Assembly: GCA_018394295.1 (NCBI GenBank)
Contig: CP074573.1
Location: 2,115,156 to 2,179,155, forward strand
Reading direction: 5' to 3'
Source of the DNA: Mycoplasmatota bacterium
GTDB taxonomy: Bacteria; Bacillota_I; Bacilli_A; Haloplasmatales; Haloplasmataceae
DNA: 64,000 nucleotides
Position 1 is the first letter of the stretch. Every line of letters begins with the position of its first letter. The position numbers and the translations under genes are program-made. The notes beneath the pieces are model-generated. The model ran no database searches. It worked only from the letters and a program-made list of their open reading frames with translations, and was not told the origin of the DNA. This document shows positions 18,042 to 26,559 of the stretch, one piece after another.

Positions 18042-18295
18042 ACTTTTCCTCCAGATATACTTTATCCATAATAATAGTATATAATAAAACAAGAATTTTT
18101 ACAATGTTTAATCGTTTACCATTCCCAGTGTTAAATCACAAATAAAAAAGGTTGAAACAAGTAAGCAACGTGTAATTATAGGATAAAATGTTGTAAGTTT
18201 TTAATAAGAAATTTCTTCGATTTTTTAGTTAGGTGTTTTTTTATATGGCAATATGTGATAAAATTGTAATATTGAAATAAAGGAGAGTGTTGTAT

Positions 18296-19057
18296 ATGCC
18301 GGGGGCAAATTCCACAATGTTAAAATTAATCACTTTAGATGAACCCAACTCAATACATGCTGAAATGTATCGTTCAATTAGAACTAATCTAGAATATACA
18401 TCAATTGATAAAATAATTAAAGTATATAATATAACATCTACTGTAGCAAACGAAGCCAAAACAACAACTGCATGTAATATGGCAATTATGTCAGCAAATA
18501 AAAATAAACGTGTGTTATTAATAGATCTTGACTTACGTAACCCATCAATCCACAGAGCATTTACTATTAAAAATCAATCAGGTATAACTGATATGTTAAT
18601 CGATTTTATGAAAAATGGAGAAAATATTGATATCAATCAATATACACAATTAATTAAACATAATAATATCATCAATCAATTATATGTTATACCAGTAGGA
18701 ACTGAGGTTATAAATCCAACAGAAATACTTAGTTCAAAAAAAATAAAAGAATTGATTAATTTTCTGAAAAAAGATTTTGATGAAGTTATAATCGATTCTT
18801 CTCCAAGTGGAATCATTACAGATGGTGTAATTACCTCTACAATCGCAGATGGAACTGTTTTTGTGGTTGAAAATGGAAAAACAAAAATTGATATCGCTAA
18901 AAAAACGATTGATCAACTAAAAAATGTTGGAGTTAATATCCTTGGAGTGGTTCTTACTAAAGTTAAATACAGTCAAAAAAGATATGGGTATTATGAATAT
19001 GGTTATGGAAAAAACAAAGATACAAATGATAATCGAATTAAAATAGATATTGAATAA
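18296..19057 (+). CDS. BY-kinase-like protein, second copy, altered P-loop
   Basis: The ATG at 18296 lies 10 nt after AAAGGAG; GTG and TTG codons just upstream are too close to the site. The product of 253 residues has P-loop VANEAKTTTACNMA (no glycine before the Lys), Walker A' LLIDLDLRNPSIHRAF, Walker B EVIIDSSPSG and a Tyr tail KRYGYYEYGYGK. It is divergent from the first kinase, with 254 bp between them, and is followed 18 bp later by its own Wzz partner. This is an inverted duplication of a kinase-Wzz module. Confidence 0.85.
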   Translation: MPGANSTMLKLITLDEPNSIHAEMYRSIRTNLEYTSIDKIIKVYNITSTVANEAKTTTACNMAIMSANKNKRVLLIDLDLRNPSIHRAFTIKNQSGITDMLIDFMKNGENIDINQYTQLIKHNNIINQLYVIPVGTEVINPTEILSSKKIKELINFLKKDFDEVIIDSSPSGIITDGVITSTIADGTVFVVENGKTKIDIAKKTIDQLKNVGVNILGVVLTKVKYSQKRYGYYEYGYGKNKDTNDNRIKIDIE

Positions 19058-19075
19058 TTATTAGGAGGTTGCAAA

Positions 19076-19771
19076 ATGGATGAGCATCAAAGTGAGACAA
19101 CCATTAATTTACAAGACTTATTTTCATTGTTATGGAAAAATGTTTTATTGATAGCAGCTATAACGATTGCATTAACCGTTGTAGTAGGATTATATACAAA
19201 TTATGGTGTTACAAAAAAATATTCAAGTGATACAACTTTACGTGTCACCGCAGTACAAAATGGAGAATCAGTTAATTTAGGTGATTTGCAAACTTCACAG
19301 AAATTAGTAAAAACCTATTCTGTCATTGCAACAAGTAGAAAAGTACTAACACAAGTCATCGGAGATTTAGATTTAGATTTAACCTATGGTCAATTAAAAG
19401 ATAATATAGAAGTGACCTCTGTTCAAGATACAGATATCATTTCAATTAAAGTGACCTTATCAGATCCAGATTTAGCATCAACAGTAGCAAACAAAGTAGC
19501 CAGTGTTTTTATGAATGAAGTTAGAAATCAAGTTAAAATAAATACCTTAAGTTTACTTGATGAAGCAATTCCCAATGAAAGCCCTGTTAGTCCTAATCTT
19601 AAATTAAACATCGTCATTGGATTTGTACTTGGTTTAATGATATCTGTTGGTTTAGTTATATTAAAAGAGTTCTTAGATAGAACGATTAAAAATGAAAATG
19701 ATGTAGAAAAATACTTGAATGCACCAGTTTTAGGAATAGTTCCTGAATTAGATAAACAATATATTAAATAA
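19076..19771 (+). CDS. Wzz/YveK-type kinase activator, second copy
   Basis: This 231-residue protein starts behind TTAGGAGG. Two membrane spans (about 20-40 and 175-195) flank an external domain. The second is preceded by ESPVSPNLKLNIVIGFVLG, nearly identical to the paralogue at 16592. The tail has DRTIKNENDVEKYLNAPVLGIVP, the usual kinase-contact region. It pairs with the kinase gene just upstream. Confidence 0.85.
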   Translation: MDEHQSETTINLQDLFSLLWKNVLLIAAITIALTVVVGLYTNYGVTKKYSSDTTLRVTAVQNGESVNLGDLQTSQKLVKTYSVIATSRKVLTQVIGDLDLDLTYGQLKDNIEVTSVQDTDIISIKVTLSDPDLASTVANKVASVFMNEVRNQVKINTLSLLDEAIPNESPVSPNLKLNIVIGFVLGLMISVGLVILKEFLDRTIKNENDVEKYLNAPVLGIVPELDKQYIK

Positions 19772-19814
19772 AAAAGAAGCATTTATTAACAAACATTAAT
19801 AAATGCTTCTTTTT
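19771..19814. terminator. Bidirectional terminator
   Basis: A 19-bp perfect stem (arms 19771-19789 and 19796-19814) with A and T runs lies between the convergent Wzz and aldolase genes. Confidence 0.85.
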
Positions 19815-19834
19815 AATCTATATCCTCATTCATT

Positions 19835-20482
19835 TTATTTTGAAAAAGTCTTATCCCAGTCTTGCATGAATTTTTCAATTCCTTTGTCTGTTAAAGGATG
19901 TTTAGTCATTTGTTCAATAATTTTATATGGAACAGTTGCAATATGGGCACCTAATTTCGCAGCTTCTACAACATGCATGGTATGACGTATACTTGCAGCA
20001 ATAATTTCAGTATCAATATTATGGATATCAAATATCGTAACGATATCATGAATTAATTGATATCCATCCATAGAAATATCATCTAATCGTCCAATAAATG
20101 GTGATACATAAGTAGCACCAGCAAGACTAGCAAGCAATGCTTGAGAAGCTGAAAAAATTAAAGTAACATTCGTTTTAATCTTATCTTTAGATAAAACACT
20201 AACTGCTTTTAACCCTTCTTTTGTCATAGGTATTTTAATCACAATATTTTTATGAAGTTTGGCAAATTCTCTACCTTCTTTAACCATCCCCTCACTATCT
20301 AAACTCAATACTTCACAACTAATTGGACCATCTACAATCTCACAAATTTCATTAATAACTTCTTTTAAATCTCTACCCTCTTTAGCGATTAATGACGGAT
20401 TAGTTGTAACACCTTTTACAACACCTAATTCACTTGCTTTCTTAATTTCTTCTACATTAGCTGTGTCAATGAAAATTTTCAA
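19835..20482 (-). CDS. fsa: Fructose-6-phosphate aldolase / small transaldolase (TalC/FSA type)
   Basis: The 215-residue length is typical of the short transaldolase group. It opens [16 protein letters not shown] and has [13 protein letters not shown], the Schiff-base Lys in VIKIPMT, and the FIGRLDDI and AASIRH motifs. By family knowledge it interconverts sugar phosphates, either as a transaldolase in the pentose phosphate pathway or as a fructose-6-phosphate aldolase. Sequence alone does not separate the two. The start is TTG with AAAGGAG. It is a single gene with its own terminator region. Confidence 0.9.
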   Translation of the reverse strand: MKIFIDTANVEEIKKASELGVVKGVTTNPSLIAKEGRDLKEVINEICEIVDGPISCEVLSLDSEGMVKEGREFAKLHKNIVIKIPMTKEGLKAVSVLSKDKIKTNVTLIFSASQALLASLAGATYVSPFIGRLDDISMDGYQLIHDIVTIFDIHNIDTEIIAASIRHTMHVVEAAKLGAHIATVPYKIIEQMTKHPLTDKGIEKFMQDWDKTFSK

Positions 20483-20571
20483 AGTATTTCACTCCTTTAT
20501 CTCTTTTTTTTTATTATATCACAAAATAAATTCTAATAACACGATTTACACACTTTCACAAATAAAATAAA

Positions 20572-20594
20572 AAAAGTGTTATCTGAACACTTTT
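20572..20594 (-). terminator. Terminator after the MazF-like gene
   Basis: The stem AAAAGTGTT/AACACTTTT is followed on the minus strand by TTTATTTTATTT. A further CACTTTTT copy lies at 20610-20617. Confidence 0.65.
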
Positions 20595-20659
20595 AGTATT
20601 CATTTATTAACACTTTTTAATTAAAAAAATAGTAAAATATTTACTACAAGAAAAATATT

Positions 20660-21025
20660 TTACTTAAGATTACTAAAAATATATTCTTGAAAACATTGAT
20701 ATCTTTTCTTAAATTGTTTTAAAATATTTTTAGGTAACTCTCCAATTTTATTTCCTAAAGATGTTTTATTTTCAGTATAGATATTCGTAGTTTTTATAAT
20801 TGACTTAGATTGCAAACCAATTTTAGAAGCAATGTCATCACGTATAACTACATCAAATTTTTCTTGAACTGAAGTTGAACTAATAACAACATAATTAATA
20901 CTCTCATAATGAACAAAATCTTCATTGACACTTACAATTAAAACAGGTCTTGCTTTATATTTAGTATTGTCATTTGTCAATGGTACTAAAAAGGTCCATA
21001 TTTCCCCAACTTTAACATCCTGCAT
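20660..21025 (-). CDS. MazF/PemK-like toxin-fold protein without visible antitoxin
   Basis: I use the ATG at 21025 (MQDVKVGEIW), since the longer GTG start lies inside the GGGGTG ribosome site. The 121-residue protein has the PemK/MazF opening VKVGEIWTFLVPL, the RPVLIVSV strand, the YVVISST strand and an LGNKIGELP segment near the C-terminus. Family members are mRNA-cutting toxins or their relatives, normally in a two-gene operon with an antitoxin. No antitoxin ORF is visible in the 290 bp upstream or directly downstream. It may be a lone regulatory RNase, or its partner may lie elsewhere. Confidence 0.7.
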   Translation of the reverse strand: MQDVKVGEIWTFLVPLTNDNTKYKARPVLIVSVNEDFVHYESINYVVISSTSVQEKFDVVIRDDIASKIGLQSKSIIKTTNIYTENKTSLGNKIGELPKNILKQFKKRYQCFQEYIFSNLK

Positions 21026-21265
21026 TAAATTCACCCCAAATTTTCGTTTAATTTTGTTGTCTAGTCTATTGTACTATATAATTATGTATTATTTTGGCGA
21101 AAAACTATACATATTCATATATTTTTTTTGTTTAAATACCTATTATATCATATTAGAAATAACAAGGAAGGTTAATATATTTTAAGTAATTCAATAAATA
21201 ATGGTAATAATTCTTTTTTTCATTATACCCTAATTTATCTAAAAATTCAAAATATAATTGAGAAA

Positions 21266-21297
21266 AAACGACTAAAACCATAATGTTTTAGCCGTTT
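21266..21297 (-). terminator. Terminator after the repeat protein gene
   Basis: The 13-bp stem AAACGACTAAAAC/GTTTTAGCCGTTT, with one mismatch, is followed by a T run on the minus strand. Confidence 0.7.
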
Positions 21298-21315
21298 ATA
21301 TTGTGATAAAGTTTC

Positions 21316-21657
21316 CTACATTTTTGATGCTACATATTCATTAAATAATTCTTTAATAACATCGTCGTCTAAGTATGGTAAAACTTCTTCTTCTTTAATA
21401 TCTTCCACTTCACCAGCAATAATCTTTTGATATAAGTCTTTAATGATTTCATCCTCTAAAAATGGGAGTAAACTTGACATATCAAATGTTATTTCTTTAT
21501 TAATATATCGATTGTATAATTCATTTATACTCTCTTCTTCTAAAAAAGGAATAACTTCATTTAAAGAAACATCATTTTCTTTTCCCTCAAGAATTAAATT
21601 AACTAACTTCTCTAAACTTTCATCATCTAAATATGGTAACATTTTTTTTACTTTCAT
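21316..21657 (-). CDS. Small protein of four LPYLDDE helical repeats
   Basis: The 113-residue product from the ATG at 21657 (GGAGGG site) is built almost wholly of four repeats of 27-30 residues. Each starts with [LI]P[YF]L[DE][DE]E and continues with a helix of the type SLEKLVNLILEGK. Similar units form the C-terminal part of the XRE regulator encoded just upstream (SILPYLTLDERMRIISAF), so the two genes belong together. Similar repeats follow HTH domains in some Bacillota proteins (from memory). The reading frame overlaps the upstream gene by 35 bp. It could be a stand-alone partner or the frameshifted C-terminal half of a once longer regulator. Confidence 0.6.
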   Translation of the reverse strand: MKVKKMLPYLDDESLEKLVNLILEGKENDVSLNEVIPFLEEESINELYNRYINKEITFDMSSLLPFLEDEIIKDLYQKIIAGEVEDIKEEEVLPYLDDDVIKELFNEYVASKM

Positions 21658-22171
21658 TTTTTCCCTCCAAAAATTTTTTTTCATTAAATGATAATACAAA
21701 ATACAAATTTCTCTTAAATTGATCCTTGAAAGCACTAATAATACGCATTCTTTCATCCAAAGTTAAATAGGGTAATATAGATACTAAATCTACTTTAATT
21801 GTATTTTTTATTATATGAGTAATTACAACCATTCTTTCTTCAGGACTGAGTAAATACAGTACCTTTTCTATTTTTACCTCTAAATTACCTTGTATTAACT
21901 GGTTAATGACATATTCCCTTGGATAACAGTTAAGGAGATAAGAGAAATCATCCTTAACTGACTTTTGTCCATAAAGCAAATCATCAATAGTTATATTAAA
22001 TATTTTAGTTAATTCAACCATCATTTCAATACTTGGAATTGATTTACCAGTTTCCCACTTAGATACCGCCTGACGTGTCACATATAAACGGTCTGCTAAG
22101 TCAAGTTGTGTCATAAGGTTTCTTTCTCTGTGAATAGTAATAACTTGCCCGATAACCTTTAAATCAATCAT
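21623..22171 (-). CDS. XRE-family transcriptional regulator
   Basis: The ATG at 22171 has a GGGAG site 7 nt before it, giving 182 residues. Residues about 4-60 are a classical HTH_3 domain (MTQLDLADRLYVTRQAVSKWETGKSIPSIEM, split here as LADRLYVTRQAVSKWETG and following). The C-terminal part holds two diverged helical repeats (LLSPEERMVVITHII and LPYLTLDERMRIISAF) of the type found in the next gene. The end of the reading frame crosses two A8 runs and overlaps the following gene by 35 bp. A one-base slip here would join both into one protein of about 290 residues. Confidence 0.8.
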   Translation of the reverse strand: MIDLKVIGQVITIHRERNLMTQLDLADRLYVTRQAVSKWETGKSIPSIEMMVELTKIFNITIDDLLYGQKSVKDDFSYLLNCYPREYVINQLIQGNLEVKIEKVLYLLSPEERMVVITHIIKNTIKVDLVSILPYLTLDERMRIISAFKDQFKRNLYFVLSFNEKKFLEGKNESKKNVTIFR

Positions 22172-22247
22172 AACTATCATCTCCCTTAACTCTAATTTCA
22201 TTTTATCATAAAAAACTACCATATCAAGCAACCTTTCGTTGCATAAA

Positions 22248-22270
22248 AAAAAACGCATAACGCGTTTTTT
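22248..22270 (-). terminator. Terminator of the infC-rpmI-rplT operon
   Basis: The stem AAAAAACGC/GCGTTTTTT with a 5-nt loop is followed by T-rich sequence on the minus strand, and its arm touches the rplT stop codon. Confidence 0.75.
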
Positions 22271-22938
22271 TACTTACTAGATAATAATTCAACGATTGCT
22301 GCTTTACGTGAACCACTTGGAATCGCAATTCCACGTTCTTTTGCGATTTCTTTTAATTTAGCAACTGTTAACTTCGCTAATTCTTCAGCTGTTTCTGAAG
22401 TTTTAGTTTCTTCTTTTTTAGTTTCTTTAACTTCTACTACTTTTTCCTCTTTTTTAGGTGCTTCTTCTTTTACTTCTTTAACTTCTTTAACTTCTTTTAC
22501 TTTTTTTACTTCTTTAACTTCTTTAACTTCTTTTTTAGGTTCTTTAACAGCTACAACTGTTTCTGTTTGATATTTATTTGGATTAACTAAAGCATCTTTT
22601 GCAACTTCAATTAATTTATTAAATCCATTTAAATCATTAACAGCTAAATCAGCTAAAACCTTACGGTTTACATCAATATTCGCAATTTTTAATCCATGCA
22701 TGAATTTTGAGTATGAAACTTGTTGCATACGACATGCTGCATTAATACGCGTAATCCATAATTTACGGAAATTACGTTTTGTTTGCTTACGATCACGATA
22801 AGCATATGATAATGATTTCATGACTTGTTCATGAGCTGTTTTATATAAAATATGTTTAGATCCAAAATATCCTTTTGCTAATTTTAACGTACGTTTACGA
22901 CGTCTTCTCGTTACATATCCACCTTTTACACGTGGCAT
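22270..22938 (-). CDS. rplT: Ribosomal protein L20 with added KEV-repeat linker and C-terminal SAP-like domain
   Basis: Residues 1 to about 117 are a complete, ordinary bL20 ([16 protein letters not shown] through [14 protein letters not shown]). Normal L20 ends there. This one continues for about 105 residues: a charged low-complexity linker rich in K-E-V triplets (encoded by a 9-bp GAAGTTAAA-type repeat near 22440-22545), then [18 protein letters not shown] and a [10 protein letters not shown] helix, a SAP/Rho-N-like nucleic-acid-binding fold. L20 binds 23S rRNA early in assembly and represses its own operon through the leader. The tail could add a second RNA or DNA contact (inference). It is the last gene of the infC operon, with a strong site. 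Confidence 0.95.
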   Translation of the reverse strand: MPRVKGGYVTRRRRKRTLKLAKGYFGSKHILYKTAHEQVMKSLSYAYRDRKQTKRNFRKLWITRINAACRMQQVSYSKFMHGLKIANIDVNRKVLADLAVNDLNGFNKLIEVAKDALVNPNKYQTETVVAVKEPKKEVKEVKEVKKVKEVKEVKEVKEEAPKKEEKVVEVKETKKEETKTSETAEELAKLTVAKLKEIAKERGIAIPSGSRKAAIVELLSSK

Positions 22939-22969
22939 AGTAACACCTCCTTATTAATTTTACTAACGA

Positions 22970-23170
22970 TTAATCCTTATAAACTAATAGATTTTTAACG
23001 CGTTTGTAGTCAGAACTAGATACTAATGTTCCTTTTTTCAAATGACGTTTTTGTTTTGTTGTTTTTCTTGGAGCTAGATGTGAAGTGTAAGCATGATGAC
23101 GTGATAACTTCCCAGAACCTGTACGTTTACAACGTTTAGCTGCTCCACGATGAGTTTTCATTTTTGGCAT
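22970..23170 (-). CDS. rpmI: Ribosomal protein L35
   Basis: The 66-residue basic protein starts [20 protein letters not shown] and has the usual [20 protein letters not shown] core. It matches bL35 in length and position between infC and rplT. It is a structural protein of the 50S subunit. The ribosome site before the ATG is good. Confidence 0.97.
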   Translation of the reverse strand: MPKMKTHRGAAKRCKRTGSGKLSRHHAYTSHLAPRKTTKQKRHLKKGTLVSSSDYKRVKNLLVYKD

Positions 23171-23193
23171 AATTTTTCAACTCCTTTAATATC

Positions 23194-23745
23194 TTACTTA
23201 TTCTTTTTATCAATTGGGGCTAAAGTAATTGATAATTGTCTATTTTCTAATCTAGACTCTGTTTCTACTTTAGCGATATCTTCACATGCTGATGCAAATT
23301 TACGTAAGACTTTTCTACCTTGTTCAGTATAAGTAATCATACGACCTCTAAAGCGAACGGAAACAATCACTTTTGCACTTTTTTCCAAAAATTTACGAGC
23401 ATTTCTTACTTTAGTTTCAAAGTCATGTGTATCAATCACTGGTGTCATACGTATTTCTTTGACTTCAATAATTTTTTGATTTTTCTTAGCTTCACGTTCA
23501 TGACGTTGTTGCTCATATCGATATTTTCCGTAATTCATGATACGGCAAACAGGTGGTTTTGCCTTAGGTGCTACACAAACTAAGTCCAATTCTTTATCAC
23601 GCGCTCTACGTTGTGCATCACGACTAGTCACTATCCCTAATTGTTCTCCGTCTACATCAATTAAACGAACTTCTTTGAATCTTATAGCCTCATTGACTAA
23701 AGTTTCATTTTTATCCCTACGGATACCATGGTTAATTGTGCCGAT
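23194..23745 (-). CDS. infC: Translation initiation factor IF-3, probable AUC start codon
   Basis: The IF-3 sequence begins at NEAIRFKEVRLIDVDGEQLGIV and runs through the C-terminal domain (SVRFRGRMITYTEQGRKVL) with normal length. No ATG, GTG or TTG in a proper place precedes it. Instead a GGAGGT site is followed 6 nt later by ATC at 23743-23745 (product IGTINHGIRRDKNE), giving 183 residues. IF-3 genes in Bacillus and E. coli use the rare AUU so that IF-3 can limit its own translation, and an AUC start fits that autoregulation. A longer frame from an upstream ATG would pass through the leader hairpins and is unlikely. It is the first gene of the infC-rpmI-rplT operon. Confidence 0.93.
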   Translation of the reverse strand: MGTINHGIRRDKNETLVNEAIRFKEVRLIDVDGEQLGIVTSRDAQRRARDKELDLVCVAPKAKPPVCRIMNYGKYRYEQQRHEREAKKNQKIIEVKEIRMTPVIDTHDFETKVRNARKFLEKSAKVIVSVRFRGRMITYTEQGRKVLRKFASACEDIAKVETESRLENRQLSITLAPIDKKNK

Positions 23746-23777
23746 AAAAACACCTCCAAATTTTTTAACTAACAAAA

Positions 23778-23885
23778 AGTGGGTACAACAGTACCCACTA
23801 AATATATACATATATATATTATGTGACATCAACCTATCAATTTAAATCAATCAGGTGAGAAGTGGGTACTTCTTCTTTCCACAAA
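23778..23885 (-). promoter_or_regulatory. L20-type leader / attenuator of infC-rpmI-rplT
   Basis: In the minus-strand leader an AGTGGGTAC-TGTT-GTACCCACT hairpin with a T run (23778-23799) is a terminator. About 60 nt upstream in the RNA a GAAGTACCCACTTCT segment (around 23858-23872) can pair with the same arm as an antiterminator or form its own small hairpin. This matches the Bacillus L20 leader in place and logic: free L20 would bind and favour termination. Confidence 0.75.
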
Positions 23886-24015
23886 TTCAACATTATTATT
23901 ATACGTGTTCAATCTTCATTTGTCAATATTTTTTATAAATAAATGTGTCATTTGTTTCTCATAACACTATTATATTAACAATTTTTTTAAATATTATTAA
24001 TATTTAAATATTTTA

Positions 24016-25947
24016 TTATCTATTAGCTGATTTATTAACAACCTCATCATTTAATAATTTAATGAAATCATCTAAGGAAATAGTATTTGATTTTTGTTCA
24101 CCGTAACGGCGGAAAGTAACTTCATTATTTTCTTTTTCCTTGTCACCTAAAACAATTGAAAATGGTACTTTTTTTACTTGTGATTCACGTATTTTATACC
24201 CCATTTTCTCTTCACGCACATCAAGTTCACAACGTATTTTATGTTTGCGAAGTGATTTCTCCACTAATTTTGCATAATCACTATGTAAATCTAAATTAAC
24301 AGGAATAATATCCACTTGTTTTGGCGCTAACCATAATGGGAAGGCACCTTTATATTGTTCAATTAATAATGCCACAAAACGTTCATAAGTTCCTATTAAT
24401 CCACGATGAATGACAACTGGTCTAGATTTACCACCTTGCTCATTCACATACTCTAATTCAAATCTTTCAGGAAGTAAGAAATCTAATTGAATTGTTGCAA
24501 GCGTAATATCGTGCCCTAATGCTGTTTTAATTTGAATATCTAATTTTGGACCATAGAATGCAGCTTCACCAACAGCTTCAATAAAATCAATTTTATTTAA
24601 TTTCAAGGCATTACGGAGCATATCTTCAGCGTTTTGCCACATCTTATCATCATCAAAATACTTTTCTTTATTTTCAGGATCTCTTAAGGATAGACGATAA
24701 TAGCTAATTTCTACTTGGAAATCATTTAAGACACGTTTAATTAATTCTAATGCATCACTAAAAGTACCTTCTATTTGATCTGGTCTAACAAACATATGTG
24801 AATCAGTTAATGTCATCATTCGCACCCGTTCTAATCCAGTTAAAGCACCACTGGCTTCATAACGATGTTGGACAACCTGTTCAGCTAATTTGATCGGTAA
24901 ATCACGATAAGAACGTAATTTACTCTTATAAATCACCATATGATGTGGACAACTCATCGGACGTAATACTAATGATTCATTATCCATTTCCATCGGAACA
25001 AACATATCTTCACGATAATGTGACCAATGACCTGATGTTTTATATAAATCTACAGAACCTAATACAGGTGAATAAACATGTTGATAGCCATATTCTTCTT
25101 CTATATCAATGATATAACGTTCAATTTGTTGTCGTAATTTAGCTCCATTAGGTAACCATATCGGTAATCCTTGACCAACAATTTTTGAAAAAGTAAATAA
25201 TTCTAACTCTTTCCCTAATTTTCTATGATCACGTTCTTTTCTTTCTTTTAGAATTTGCAGATAATCTTTTAAGGATTGATCAGTAAAATGAGCGGTTCCA
25301 TAGATACGTGTTAACATTGGATTTTCTGATTTACCACGCCAATAAGCACCTGCTAAAGATAATAACTTAAAGAACTTAATATTTTTTGTATTACCTACAT
25401 GAACCCCTTCACATAAATCAACAAAATCATCTTGACTATATAAAGAAATGGCTTCTCCTTCTGGAATTGCATCAATTAATTCTAATTTATAAGGTTCATC
25501 TTTAAATAAAGCTTTTGCTTCATCACGAGTTACTACTTTTCTATTAATTTCAATTGCTTCTGAAATAATCTTTTTCATCTCTTTTTCAATTTTTGGAAGA
25601 TCATCTTCTGTTATCACAGCATCAATATCATAATAGAATCCTTCTTCAATCGCAGGACCCACGCCAAATTTAGCGTCTTTAAACAATCGTTTCACTGCAT
25701 GAGCAAGTAAATGTGCCCCTGAATGATTTAAAATCTGAAAAGCTTCTTTATCATTCTTTGTGATTAAACGAACCGTTGCATCTTCCTCAATTGGACGATT
25801 AACGTCATATAACACCTCATTGACATAACCTGCAACACTCTTTTTACGTAAACCTGGTGATATAGACCCCGCAATATCACTTAATGTCACTAACTTGTCA
25901 TATTCTCTACTATTTCCATCAGGAAATGATATTTTTATTTTTTCCAT
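24016..25947 (-). CDS. thrS: Threonyl-tRNA synthetase
   Basis: This 643-residue protein has the full ThrRS layout. An N-terminal TGS domain (1 to about 62) is followed by the editing/SAD domain with HSGAHLLAHAVKRLF. The class II core has motif 2 region RPMSCPHHM, RYEASGALTGLERVR and motif 3 HRGLIGTYERF, and a C-terminal anticodon-binding domain starts near 540. It charges tRNA-Thr. It lies 32 bp after a small membrane-protein gene, and both follow a threonine T-box leader. Confidence 0.97.
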   Translation of the reverse strand: MEKIKISFPDGNSREYDKLVTLSDIAGSISPGLRKKSVAGYVNEVLYDVNRPIEEDATVRLITKNDKEAFQILNHSGAHLLAHAVKRLFKDAKFGVGPAIEEGFYYDIDAVITEDDLPKIEKEMKKIISEAIEINRKVVTRDEAKALFKDEPYKLELIDAIPEGEAISLYSQDDFVDLCEGVHVGNTKNIKFFKLLSLAGAYWRGKSENPMLTRIYGTAHFTDQSLKDYLQILKERKERDHRKLGKELELFTFSKIVGQGLPIWLPNGAKLRQQIERYIIDIEEEYGYQHVYSPVLGSVDLYKTSGHWSHYREDMFVPMEMDNESLVLRPMSCPHHMVIYKSKLRSYRDLPIKLAEQVVQHRYEASGALTGLERVRMMTLTDSHMFVRPDQIEGTFSDALELIKRVLNDFQVEISYYRLSLRDPENKEKYFDDDKMWQNAEDMLRNALKLNKIDFIEAVGEAAFYGPKLDIQIKTALGHDITLATIQLDFLLPERFELEYVNEQGGKSRPVVIHRGLIGTYERFVALLIEQYKGAFPLWLAPKQVDIIPVNLDLHSDYAKLVEKSLRKHKIRCELDVREEKMGYKIRESQVKKVPFSIVLGDKEKENNEVTFRRYGEQKSNTISLDDFIKLLNDEVVNKSANR

Positions 25948-25979
25948 TTATTTAACCTCCATTATAATAAAAATTATTT

Positions 25980-26252
25980 TTACCACACATAACTAATTCC
26001 TAAATAGATTAAAAATATGATGACCACTGAATATAAATAAGTTACAACTCTTTGCGTTCGAAGTTTCCCATTTTCTTCTTTATATTCTAAATTGTAAGTA
26101 ATTAAATATGCTAACCCGAATGATATTCCCAATGAATTCCATACGTCATTAGATACACCCTTCATATAAGGTTTAATACAGTTGATAAGGGTATTGGTAA
26201 TAAATAAAATTAATAACCCAATAAGAATAGCTATCCAAAATTTTTTCTTCAT
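25980..26252 (-). CDS. Small three-span membrane protein between T-box and thrS
   Basis: The ATG at 26252 lies just after AGGAGGCCTAGG and gives 90 residues (MKKKFWIAILIGLLILFITN). Hydrophobicity suggests membrane spans at about 5-25, 40-57 and 68-89. I do not recognise a family. Because it lies between the T-box and thrS, it should be induced together with ThrRS when tRNA-Thr is uncharged. A link to threonine uptake or export would fit but is speculation; the protein is too short for a normal transporter. Confidence 0.7.
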   Translation of the reverse strand: MKKKFWIAILIGLLILFITNTLINCIKPYMKGVSNDVWNSLGISFGLAYLITYNLEYKEENGKLRTQRVVTYLYSVVIIFLIYLGISYVW

Positions 26253-26265
26253 CCTAGGCCTCCTA

Positions 26266-26500
26266 AAATAAAAAAAAGTAACACATCCCAAAGGACGAGT
26301 TACTCGTGGTACCACCTTAATTTATAAACAATCCTATGATTCTTAAATCATAAATTGTTTATCTCTAGTCTTAACGCGACTTACGGGAATTTCTTTCGAA
26401 TCCAGTTCAAAGGGAGTAATTAATCTAATAACATTGAAATCTTACAGCCAAGGATTTCTTCTCTATTATGTTTCTTACATTAATCGTGTCCTTATCAATA
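26266..26500 (-). promoter_or_regulatory. Threonine T-box riboswitch
   Basis: The minus-strand leader contains the T-box core AAGGTGGTACCACG (26305-26318) followed by a terminator hairpin (AGTAAC/GTTACT, 26277-26304) and a run of T. Folding stem I by hand (AAGG/CCTT base, ATTAAT/ATTAAT above) leaves ACT at 26415-26417 in the specifier loop. ACU is a threonine codon, which agrees with thrS downstream. Confidence 0.9.
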
Positions 26501-26559
26501 CTTTTTTTATTAAACATGATTATATCTCTTATTATATGAAAAATCAAGACTTATATGAA

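Noticed and set aside
18117..18156. Second copy of the Wzz terminator between the two kinase genes
   Set aside because: Only one arm (AAAAAAGGTTGAAA) is present without the complementary arm, so no hairpin can form; at most a remnant of the module duplication.
22440..22545. KEV repeat in rplT as a frameshift artefact
   Set aside because: The frame stays open after the repeat and ends in a sensible SAP-like domain right before the operon terminator, so the extension is real coding sequence.
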